DNA of 28,732 nucleotides. Source: a virus. Positions within the stretch are counted from its first letter, which is position 1. Every line of letters begins with the position of its first letter. The notes below the pieces were generated by a model. The model was not told the DNA's origin, did no database searches, and saw only the letters and a program-made list of their open reading frames with translations. Of the stretch, positions 15,923 through 21,626 are shown piece by piece. Location of the stretch: the IMG/VR virus record IMGVR_UViG_3300046318_000393, positions 1 to 28,732 of that record; one strand, given 5' to 3'. The translations under genes and the position numbers were made by a program.

Positions 15923-16630
15923 TCAAGACTTTTTCATTATGCTCATGATTGCCGAAAATGTATCGTGTCGATTGTCTAACCCGTGTAATCCTGAATTAAT
16001 AGGTTTAGTAACTGCGGCAGTATCGTTAAAGTTTGTTACCTTAGGCTGAACACGAGTTTGCCAAAACCACACAGCCACTTTAGCAGCAACATCTGGACGT
16101 TCTACTAATTCTGGATGTTTTTCTAAAGGTAACCCTAGTGCTTGCCCTGCTCGCGCATAATTATCTCTGCCAGTTAATTGTATGTAACCGCGTCCATGGT
16201 ACTTTACACCATCACCTGTTACCTTGTTTCCTAATATTTTTGCCAGACGCGGATTTGATTTTGGTTCGTATTTTTTAAAATCTAATTTGCCACCTTTTTC
16301 AACCATATGTGTAAAGTTAGCAGTTTCGTGTGCACATTGGGCAACAAATTGAGCTAACTCGGCACCCTTTAACCCTGCTTTTACACCTGCGGAAATTAAT
16401 GCCTTGGCTTGTGGTTTAAGGATGGTCTGAACAACTTTTTTTGTATCTACTGCTGTTTTTTGAACAGCAGGTTGTTGCTTTAATATAGGGTCTTTTGTCG
16501 GAGCTTGAGCAGCATTACTACCAATTGCTGCGGCGCCTAGTGCTGCGCCTGCTACCCAGTCTTTCCACCCTTCTTCTACAGAAGTATTTTGACTGGCATC
16601 GAAAATATTGATAAACTCTGTTGCTCTCAT
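15923..16630 (-). CDS. GH19 chitinase-like lysozyme with MRAxEFI N-terminus
   Basis: This 235-residue protein has a C-terminal GH19 glycosidase domain (about 65-235). The catalytic acid is E102 in AQCAHETANF, a second Glu is E111, and the substrate-cleft motif is YHGRGYIQLTGRDNYARAG (144-162). In phages this family cleaves peptidoglycan. The N-terminus reads MRATEFINIFDASQ, followed by a hydrophobic Ala-rich stretch (WVAGAALGAAAIGS) and a Pro/Lys/Thr linker. The same opening MRAxEFI is found on the two genes upstream, and it resembles the T4 capsid-targeting peptide MKTYQEFI. It could therefore be an ordinary endolysin or a head-packaged enzyme. The start overlaps the previous stop by four bases. 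Confidence 0.87.
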   Translation of the reverse strand: MRATEFINIFDASQNTSVEEGWKDWVAGAALGAAAIGSNAAQAPTKDPILKQQPAVQKTAVDTKKVVQTILKPQAKALISAGVKAGLKGAELAQFVAQCAHETANFTHMVEKGGKLDFKKYEPKSNPRLAKILGNKVTGDGVKYHGRGYIQLTGRDNYARAGQALGLPLEKHPELVERPDVAAKVAVWFWQTRVQPKVTNFNDTAAVTKPINSGLHGLDNRHDTFSAIMSIMKKS

Positions 16631-17574
16631 TGTGCAGTTCCTGGATCAAATAATGGACCTGATACCCAATTACCAGATTCACTGAATACGCCCATGCTTA
16701 ATTGTTTAATCATTTCGGGTGTAATATATTTTCTACGATTGGCGTTACGGAAAAAGATGTTTACTGGAATAGGTTCGTCGCCTTTCATCTGTATCCATTT
16801 TTTCATACGATTTCGACCTTCGTGTGATCTGACCTTGGCTTCATTGGCAAAGTCACCATCTTCCCATTCTTTGGGTTCTTGAATGTCTAAGAAAGGATAA
16901 GCAATCTTACCTCCCTTTTCCATATGCTGTGCTACTTCTGGATTCTCTGCATTAGCAGTTAATGGTGCTGCTAATCGCATGAACATGCTAGGACGCATCT
17001 TAACCTGTATGCCAAAGTAATCTACATCAGTGCCTTGTGGTGTGCTACCCCAACCTTGTGGGTCAAGTTCTGCCTCGTCTAACTCGGGCGACCAGTGCAA
17101 TGACTTGCTGCCCTTTGCTACTGGTTTAAACCCATGCCCTTTGTAAAACTTGGTCAATTTGGCTTGACTAACTTGTCCTTTGTCCCATGGGAATAGTGTT
17201 AGGCTGATTCCATCTTCCCTGGCTAGCTGCTGCAACTCTCTCATTGCTTTTGTACCAACGCCTTGCCGCAATGGATAAGCTTGTATCCATTTTACTTCCA
17301 CTGCACCACGTTTAGACAAACTAGGAACTAACTCAAACACTGCCATTTGCTGGTCCTCACCTTCGCCCCATAGCATTACGTGATTGTTCTGCCACATGGT
17401 TGGATATTTTGCATACACTTTTTCTATCCAAGCTTTTGCTGCTGCATTTCCACTAGTGGATAGTTTTATAACTGGCTGTTCATCTTCGTTAACACGATTA
17501 ATGCACTCTTTGACTCTGGAATCAGGTCCACTAATCTTAATGGTTTCTTCTTTAATAAATTCTGCTGCTCTCAT
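16627..17574 (-). CDS. GNAT acetyltransferase with extra C-terminal domain
   Basis: This 315-residue protein has three parts. MRAAEFIKEE opens it and ends in I-x-E, which fits the T4 head-protease cleavage rule. A GNAT domain (about 38-162) has the acetyl-CoA loop RQGVGT (103-108) and the closing FYKGHGFKPV (143-152). A C-terminal domain (about 175-315) contains DVDYFGIQVKMRPSMFMRL and AKVRSHEGRNRMKKW, which recalls the HEGRHR-type motif of ParB-like or toxin-associated domains. GNAT enzymes acetylate proteins, tRNA or small molecules; the target is unknown. Four-base overlaps on both sides join it to the lysozyme and the kinase-like gene. A packaged effector is a reasonable idea but unproved. 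Confidence 0.8.
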   Translation of the reverse strand: MRAAEFIKEETIKISGPDSRVKECINRVNEDEQPVIKLSTSGNAAAKAWIEKVYAKYPTMWQNNHVMLWGEGEDQQMAVFELVPSLSKRGAVEVKWIQAYPLRQGVGTKAMRELQQLAREDGISLTLFPWDKGQVSQAKLTKFYKGHGFKPVAKGSKSLHWSPELDEAELDPQGWGSTPQGTDVDYFGIQVKMRPSMFMRLAAPLTANAENPEVAQHMEKGGKIAYPFLDIQEPKEWEDGDFANEAKVRSHEGRNRMKKWIQMKGDEPIPVNIFFRNANRRKYITPEMIKQLSMGVFSESGNWVSGPLFDPGTAQ

Positions 17575-18326
17575 CTATCAGTCCCTGTAAAGAATGGGTC
17601 GTTAATAACAATATTCCCGTCGCTACCTAACATAAAGTTGCCAGTGTGAAGGTCAAACCTATAACCTCTTCTTAACGAGATGCGCTGCAAGTCTTTCATT
17701 GTAATAATCAAATCTGATAGCTGATCTACTCCGCCTATGTATAAAATGAATTGTGCAAATTCTTCGTCATCACCCCAACCATCTATATCATGTTCTATCT
17801 GCTGTTCTATATAGTCGATAATAAACCCAGCTGGTCTATGAAGCAAACTTTCAATAGTTTCTAACGGTAGTGACAAGTATGAAGAATGTTTCTGGTTTAT
17901 TTCAAATAACCTTTCGCACCCAATTTTTAAATAATGTCGACCTTTGAATTCAAATTGTTCTATTCCTGTAAACTCTGGCAAAAATAAGTTGTTCGGATGA
18001 GCCATACAATAATTGGCAAAATCAATAAATGATTGTTGACCTTTAGTATAACTGCCCGCAGCTGATCCTTCTTCGGATCCGAATATCTTTAAAATAGTGC
18101 CGTCAGGAGCCAGGAATACATCTTGATCTACGCCTGAATCTAAGAATTTGTATCCCTGTTGTTCAAAGGCAGAACGAACATCAGGGTCCATAAAAGCTTC
18201 TTTGATACTTGGTTGCAGCCCTTTTGTTAATATGCTTTTTAGACCATAAGCTTGATTAGGCAAATAACTGGCATGGTATACATACTCACTAGCTTGATTT
18301 TTGGTAATAAATTCTTTTGCTCGCAT
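17571..18326 (-). CDS. Kinase-like protein with MRAxEFI N-terminus
   Basis: This 251-residue protein opens MRAKEFITKN, followed by YVYHASYLPNQAYGLKSILT (about 16-34), which resembles the first strand and helix of ADP-ribosyltransferase-type folds but is too short for a whole domain. From about 55 it has kinase-like features: FLAPDGTILKIFG with a candidate ATP lysine K80, a catalytic loop FDLHTGN (D225, N230) and a metal-binding D243 in IVINDPFF. This DLHxGN...DP pattern is that of phosphotransferases related to aminoglycoside kinases and protein kinases. No Shine-Dalgarno motif is evident before the ATG. It sits first in a three-gene overlapping set. The true target is unknown. Confidence 0.75.
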   Translation of the reverse strand: MRAKEFITKNQASEYVYHASYLPNQAYGLKSILTKGLQPSIKEAFMDPDVRSAFEQQGYKFLDSGVDQDVFLAPDGTILKIFGSEEGSAAGSYTKGQQSFIDFANYCMAHPNNLFLPEFTGIEQFEFKGRHYLKIGCERLFEINQKHSSYLSLPLETIESLLHRPAGFIIDYIEQQIEHDIDGWGDDEEFAQFILYIGGVDQLSDLIITMKDLQRISLRRGYRFDLHTGNFMLGSDGNIVINDPFFTGTDR

Positions 18327-18334
18327 GATCTATT

Positions 18335-18365
18335 TATTCAATAAGAAACCCGCCGAAGCGGGTCC
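18335..18365 (-). terminator. Intrinsic terminator, probably the original tmRNA end
   Basis: ACCCGC, TTCG loop and GCGGGT (18348-18363), then TTCTTATT on the minus strand. The 16-base core is identical to that at 15323-15338. It lies about 40 bases past the displaced tag relic, where the tmRNA would have ended before the endonuclease insertion. Confidence 0.75.
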
Positions 18366-18432
18366 TTATGCTATTTTTGGTTACAAGGTATAACTACCTC
18401 GGAGATCATGCCGCTAGGGCAAATACCTCATC
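18366..18432 (-). pseudogene. Displaced 3' remnant of the tmRNA coding piece
   Basis: Reading the minus strand, GAT GAG GTA TTT GCC CTA GCG then GCA TGA (18432 to 18406) encodes DEVFALAA-stop, a tmRNA-style tag end. It matches the end of the intact tag (DAVWALAA-stop at 19145-19171) in six of eight residues while differing in nearly every codon. It is followed by a short hairpin (AGGTA/TACCT) and a G/C terminator. No resume signal or tRNA-like domain adjoins it, so it is no longer connected to a tmRNA. The GIY-YIG gene lies exactly between the two copies. I read it as the original tag end, cut off by insertion of the homing element. Confidence 0.72.
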
Positions 18433-18465
18433 ATAATTTGATAAATACTAGAAAGGAAACAATCT

Positions 18466-19125
18466 ATGTTTTTACCATATGTGTACATCGTGAGAAATCG
18501 AAAAACAAAACAATTTTATATAGGCATGAGGTCTGCTAATAAAGTGATTGCAGAACAGGATTTAGGAGTTAATTATTTTACTTCATCCATACGTGTGAAA
18601 AATAATTTTTCAGAATATGACACAGAAATAGTAGCGTATTTCGTTGACCAAATATCAGCATTTGAATTTGAAAATGATCTAATAAAAGAGCATTGGGGAA
18701 ATCCATTGTTGTTGAATAGACATTACCAAAAATCAATGTCTAAATTTTCAATGGCTGGTTCCAAAAGAGAAGATTTAGCAGAGTATAATAGAAAAGCAAA
18801 AACGAAACCAAAAGAGGAACGAACTTATAAATGTGCTATTTGTGAAAATGTTTTCACTAGATTAGAATTTTGCCATTATCCAAAAAAAGAAAATCCTGTA
18901 TGTGGGCAAAAATGCAATGGGGTTCGCAACGGAAAAATGTCTGCAGGAAAGCCTAACTTAAAAATAAGTCAAAGTAGAACCGGTAAATCATCTTGGAATA
19001 AAGGTAAAAAGGGCACTGGATTCGGTGATCCAAATCTAAATCCGATGAAGAATCCGGATATTGTTAAAAAGATGTTAGCGGCTAGAAAACTCAATAGAGA
19101 GAAAAAGAGGGGCATTGGCTTATAA
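18466..19125 (+). CDS. GIY-YIG homing endonuclease inserted in the tmRNA gene
   Basis: A 219-residue plus-strand protein among minus-strand genes. The N-terminal nuclease domain has YVYIVRN...QFYIGMR (about 5-22), the GIY-YIG pair, and a Glu in the helix FEFENDLIKEHW. A cysteine cluster (YKCAICENVF, about 121-130, then CHYPKKENPVCGQKC) looks like a zinc finger. The basic tail has SSWNKGKKGTG and NPMKNPDI, a NUMOD3-like DNA-binding repeat. It has an AAAGGA site before its ATG and a GATAAATA box further up. Its last codons form one arm of the tmRNA terminator, so its 3' end is shared with the tmRNA unit. It would cut an empty ssrA allele and copy itself in. Confidence 0.9.
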   Translation: MFLPYVYIVRNRKTKQFYIGMRSANKVIAEQDLGVNYFTSSIRVKNNFSEYDTEIVAYFVDQISAFEFENDLIKEHWGNPLLLNRHYQKSMSKFSMAGSKREDLAEYNRKAKTKPKEERTYKCAICENVFTRLEFCHYPKKENPVCGQKCNGVRNGKMSAGKPNLKISQSRTGKSSWNKGKKGTGFGDPNLNPMKNPDIVKKMLAARKLNREKKRGIGL

Positions 19126-19135
19126 GGCGCCCCTC
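19101..19135 (-). terminator. Intrinsic terminator of the tmRNA
   Basis: On the minus strand GAGGGGC (19135-19129), a 15-base loop and GCCCCTC (19113-19107) are followed by TTTTT. It lies about ten bases after the tag stop and is built from the end of the convergent endonuclease gene. Confidence 0.9.
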
Positions 19136-19144
19136 AAACCTCAT

Positions 19145-19180
19145 TTAGGCTGCAAGAGCCCAAACAGCGTCATTGGCTGC
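19145..19180 (-). other. tmRNA tag reading frame (AANDAVWALAA)
   Basis: From a GCA resume codon at 19180 the frame reads AANDAVWALAA then TAA. E. coli tags with AANDENYALAA, identical at eight of eleven positions, including the AAND start and the ALAA end that ClpX and SspB read. The tryptophan is unusual. The last eight codons appear to be a recoded replacement of the relic at 18406-18432. Confidence 0.9.
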
Positions 19181-19266
19181 ATTTACTTTGTTTTCTTCTT
19201 TTTACATCGTTGCTGATGTGCTGTCCACTCCGCTACTCTTTGCCCTGTCGAAACCATGGCAGGCCC

Positions 19267-19357
19267 ATTATAAAACACACTATGTGGAATCGAACCACTG
19301 ACCCTTTCACTCCGAAGAGACCGTGCAATACGCTTAGTCGCCGACTAGTATGCTTTA
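19267..19357 (-). other. tRNA-like intervening segment of the permuted tmRNA
   Basis: Between the CCA end and the coding piece, 91 bases contain a 7-bp acceptor-like stem (CATACTA at 19352-19346 with TAGTGTG at 19282-19276) directly joined to a T-arm (AGTGG-TTCGATT-CCACA, one mismatch). I could not form a D arm or anticodon arm; instead there are hairpins TAGTC/GACTA and CTC-TTCG-GAG. It is not a standard tRNA but could attract tRNA-processing enzymes that remove the segment. Confidence 0.6.
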
Positions 19358-19437
19358 TGGTGGACCTGGCGGGAGTCGAACCCGCGTCCAGAACACTTTT
19401 CTCTTTGCTTCATACAGCAATATTTGGTTGTTTATTT

Positions 19438-19466
19438 ATTATACTGTAACTTTATTCGTATGTCAA
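19438..19466 (-). promoter_or_regulatory. Perfect consensus sigma70 promoter for the tmRNA
   Basis: TTGACA (19461-19466), 17 bases, TATAAT (19438-19443). The start would be near 19431, some 40 bases before the T arm of the acceptor piece. An exact consensus suits a highly expressed RNA. Confidence 0.9.
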
Positions 19467-19496
19467 TGCGTTTAAATAATGAGTAAGGAAAGTAAA

Positions 19497-19772
19497 ATGG
19501 ATTTTGTACAAGTAATATCTGACGTAGGATTTCCAATAGCAGGAGCAATTGCTGCTGGCTATTTTATTTTTCTCACACTTAAATTTATATTAGTTGGAGT
19601 AAACGGTGCTATTAGCAGCATAAACGGCATGATTAAAAGACTTGATCACCGTGTAGAGTCCATGAACACAGATATACAGAGATTAGATGTTAAAATAAGT
19701 CATGCACTTGGGTTGCAACCAGATTACGATAGGATATCTAGGGCAGAATTAAATGATCAAAGGATAGACTAA
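19497..19772 (+). CDS. Small membrane protein with coiled coil, paralogue 1
   Basis: Ninety-one residues from MDFVQVISDVGFPIAG; an ATG 18 bases earlier exists, but AAGGA eight bases ahead of 19497 decides for this start. One membrane helix (about 13-34, GAIAAGYFIFLTLKFILVGV) is followed by an amphipathic helix with heptads (INGMIKRLDHRVESMNTDIQ, RLDVKISHALGL). The next gene shares this plan and the GFPI motif near the N-terminus, so the two are tandem paralogues. The layout matches small single-helix phage proteins such as YvrJ-type or holin accessory proteins. Function is unproved. It is divergent from the tmRNA. Confidence 0.72.
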   Translation: MDFVQVISDVGFPIAGAIAAGYFIFLTLKFILVGVNGAISSINGMIKRLDHRVESMNTDIQRLDVKISHALGLQPDYDRISRAELNDQRID

Positions 19773-20083
19773 TGGACGAAATAGCAAATTTAATTAACAA
19801 ATATGGATTTCCAATCATTGCAGCAGTTGGAATGGGAAATCTAATATTTTATGTATGGACCTGGGTAACCAAGGAAATAAAACCACTTATCAAGGAAACT
19901 GAAACTACTATAATAGCACTTATTGATAGAGTGAGAATGCTAGATAATGATATTATTCGATTAAACCAAAAAGTTGAAACAGTGCTGCAACTTAAAAGTA
20001 AATTAATCGAACGTAGCAGACTATTAAGAAAAATGGAAGAACACAATAGATCCTATTCGGAGTCAGACTTAGATTCTGACTAG
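19772..20083 (+). CDS. Small membrane protein with coiled coil, paralogue 2
   Basis: A 103-residue protein, MDEIANLINKYGFPIIAAVG at the start, membrane helix AAVGMGNLIFYVWTWV, then a coiled coil (TETTIIALIDRVRMLDNDII, RLNQKVETVLQLKSKLIERS) and an acidic Ser/Asp tail. It overlaps the stop of the first paralogue by one base (TAATG), so translation is coupled. The shared GFPI, helix and coiled-coil order suggests an old tandem duplication and perhaps a hetero-oligomer. Confidence 0.72.
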   Translation: MDEIANLINKYGFPIIAAVGMGNLIFYVWTWVTKEIKPLIKETETTIIALIDRVRMLDNDIIRLNQKVETVLQLKSKLIERSRLLRKMEEHNRSYSESDLDSD

Positions 20084-20084
20084 T

Positions 20085-20207
20085 ATGGCAAACTTCTCAG
20101 GGCGTGTAGGGCCATTGCCAAGCCTTGCAGTCTTTCACCGCAACAATCTGCTATGCAAATTTACCCCTGCGGAAGTACAGTATTTAACTGATACAGGTCC
20201 AGTTTAA
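20085..20207 (+). CDS. Putative 40-residue protein
   Basis: Read from the ATG at 20085, one base after the previous stop: MANFSGRVGPLPSLAVFHRN, then NLLCKFTPAEVQYLTDTGPV. The tight placement supports translation, but the end overlaps the convergent 48-residue gene by 24 bases and no motif is seen. It may be a chance frame. Confidence 0.4.
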   Translation: MANFSGRVGPLPSLAVFHRNNLLCKFTPAEVQYLTDTGPV

Positions 20208-20330
20208 TACATTACCGACACCATATTGACTTTCTGCAATAAGTTTTGCTTGAAGGTCGTCGTTAGCCTGCACATTTACATGTGCAGTTTGATATTGATT
20301 CAATCTAATCCAAACTTGGTATGTACGCAT
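20184..20330 (-). CDS. Small hypothetical protein, 48 residues
   Basis: Read from the ATG at 20330: MRTYQVWIRLNQYQTAHVNV, QANDDLQAKLIAESQYGVGN and VLNWTCIS. A beta-strand, helix, strand plan is likely. It has an AAGGA site seven bases ahead and a perfect consensus promoter at 20368-20396, strong evidence that it is expressed despite its size. Function is unknown. Confidence 0.75.
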   Translation of the reverse strand: MRTYQVWIRLNQYQTAHVNVQANDDLQAKLIAESQYGVGNVLNWTCIS

Positions 20331-20362
20331 ATGATATCCTTCTTAATAAAAGTATTGCTGTG

Positions 20363-20387
20363 CTGTTATTATACAAATTTATAACAG
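20363..20387. repeat. Palindrome flanking a -10 box
   Basis: CTGTTAT (20363-20369) and ATAACAG (20381-20387) are exact complements separated by 11 bases, covering the -10 and half of the spacer of the promoter at 20368-20396. The position suits a repressor operator. Confidence 0.55.
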
Positions 20388-20396
20388 TCTTGTCAA
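20368..20396 (-). promoter_or_regulatory. Perfect consensus sigma70 promoter
   Basis: TTGACA (20391-20396), 17 bases, TATAAT (20368-20373). It drives the 48-residue gene; the leader is about 30 bases and contains AAGGA. Confidence 0.88.
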
Positions 20397-20402
20397 GAAA
20401 TC

Positions 20403-21314
20403 TTATGCATTTGCTAGATCATATAAACCTTGAACGCCAGGGCCTTTACAATTTTTATCATTCATAAAAGTACATACCTGCCCTCTATTGCCGGATCCTG
20501 AAAAGCTGATATGAATCCACGGATTGCCTGTTCCTGTGGTTTTATATTCTAACAGCAATTGATCGTACGGCACATTGTCTCTAATCCATTGTGCTATGGC
20601 AAAGTAGTCAGATTTAGATGCTCCTGCAAATTGCATGTCACATGCCTGCCCTTTTGGATGTTGGCTTGTTGGACTGCCTGACCCTTTCTTCCTGAAAGAA
20701 CAAGTCATAAAAGCATTAGGGTATTGTACCTTAATAGGATCAAAACAATTGATTACCAATGCTTTTAAATTATCACAGACTTCTTGTACTGTGAATCCAT
20801 TTTCAGGAGCAACAGTAGCAACATCATAAGGGAACACTACTCCAGGGACCTTGGTTACTGTTTTAACGTAATAAGAAATACCTGTAGCACTGCTAGTATA
20901 TAACAATGTATCGTCAACTACTGAATTTAGTGTTGCAGCCGGTGTTGCTGTTCCTGAATCAACTGTACCTGCGGTGGTATCCGATGCAGCAGGAGAACCT
21001 CCTGCTCCTGCACCTTGGTTTAATTTTTCTTGAGTTATCACACCAGCCTCTACTAATTTTTTCTGTTCCTTGGCAACTGCATACTCGTCGCTAGTTTCAC
21101 CTTCTGTTGCTTCCTGAGTTTTTGTTTCATTTGCATATTCTGGATCATTTACTATTGCTAATAGTGCATTTAATACCACAGCATCTGTTCCGCTTGGGTT
21201 ATTCCACAATGCCATAGGAACAAAATTCGCAAATACATTGCTGCTATGATATACGTCTAAAACTTCAGAAGATCCACCAGTTGCTTGTGGGCCGCCGCCT
21301 GCTACATATGGCAT
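20403..21314 (-). CDS. M15-type peptidase, probable virion peptidoglycan hydrolase
   Basis: This 303-residue protein has a C-terminal zinc peptidase domain (about 170-303) with the M15 signature: SQHPKGQACDMQF (H219, D226), E256 in QLLLEY as the general base, and WIHISF (H268). The family cuts peptide cross-links in peptidoglycan. The N-terminal part is different: MPYVAGGGPQATGG, an acidic Glu/Thr-rich region, then a long Gly/Ala/Thr/Ser linker (about 100-130). This suggests a tail or baseplate protein with a tethered lysin, rather than a free endolysin. A GH19 enzyme at 15923 would provide the other lytic activity. AGGAA seven bases ahead supports the start. Confidence 0.85.
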   Translation of the reverse strand: MPYVAGGGPQATGGSSEVLDVYHSSNVFANFVPMALWNNPSGTDAVVLNALLAIVNDPEYANETKTQEATEGETSDEYAVAKEQKKLVEAGVITQEKLNQGAGAGGSPAASDTTAGTVDSGTATPAATLNSVVDDTLLYTSSATGISYYVKTVTKVPGVVFPYDVATVAPENGFTVQEVCDNLKALVINCFDPIKVQYPNAFMTCSFRKKGSGSPTSQHPKGQACDMQFAGASKSDYFAIAQWIRDNVPYDQLLLEYKTTGTGNPWIHISFSGSGNRGQVCTFMNDKNCKGPGVQGLYDLANA

Positions 21315-21329
21315 TATATATTTCCTGTA

Positions 21330-21617
21330 TTACACTAATGCAATGCCAGTAGTACCTTGCATATACTGATCGGCTGCATCTTTTTTACTTGTGCACATTG
21401 CTAGAATATGCGATTGTTTCAACACCACTGTGTCTTTCGCTCCTAGAAACAAAAACGGAATCATACCTAGGCCTTGCGGGCCCAGGCTAACAGTTAAAGG
21501 TTTAGTAACTTTAACAGTGTCTGCGGTTTCTTCTTCTAGACGAGCAATAATTTCTTCACCGTTGATAAATTTAATAGTAACAACATCACCGGCAATTGTT
21601 TGTTTTTCAAATAACAT
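21330..21617 (-). CDS. Sm-like-fold phage protein
   Basis: A 95-residue protein whose first 60 residues look like an Sm/LSm barrel: DVVTIKFINGEEIIARLEEE (about 11-30), then DTVKVTKPLTVSLGPQGLG and a strand pair (MIPFLFLGAKDTVVLKQSHI). The FINGEEI turn is where Sm1 motifs lie, and cyanophages carry similar short proteins. A true RNA-binding role is not shown. AAAGGA ahead of the ATG is a good ribosome site. It lies between the SAH hydrolase and the M15 gene in one transcript. Confidence 0.65.
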   Translation of the reverse strand: MLFEKQTIAGDVVTIKFINGEEIIARLEEETADTVKVTKPLTVSLGPQGLGMIPFLFLGAKDTVVLKQSHILAMCTSKKDAADQYMQGTTGIALV

Positions 21618-21626
21618 GTTTTTCCT

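Larger units (their letters stand above)
19136..19431 (-). ncRNA. ssrA: Circularly permuted (two-piece) tmRNA
   Basis: Transcription runs leftward from the promoter at 19438-19466. The acceptor piece comes first and ends GCGGG-TTCGACT-CCCGC-CAGGTCC-A-CCA at 19358, a full T arm plus acceptor strand with an encoded CCA. A 91-base intervening segment follows. The coding piece then begins GGGCCTGCCATGGTTTCGAC at 19266, the highly conserved tmRNA 5' end. GGGCCTG pairs with CAGGTCC over seven base pairs (one G-U), joining the two pieces. The tag frame is at 19145-19180 and an intrinsic terminator ends the unit. Permuted tmRNAs are known from alphaproteobacteria, some betaproteobacteria and cyanobacteria. 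tmRNA rescues stalled ribosomes and tags the product for ClpXP. Exact piece ends are estimates. Confidence 0.92.

Noticed and set aside
18440-18447. GATAAATA as a firm late promoter for the first endonuclease
   Set aside because: The predicted start would fall almost in its Shine-Dalgarno site; kept only as a loose parallel with the second endonuclease.
19276-19353. A complete functional tRNA gene in the tmRNA spacer
   Set aside because: The acceptor-like stem and T arm are good, but no D stem, no GG in a D loop and no 5-bp anticodon stem with a 7-base loop can be formed.
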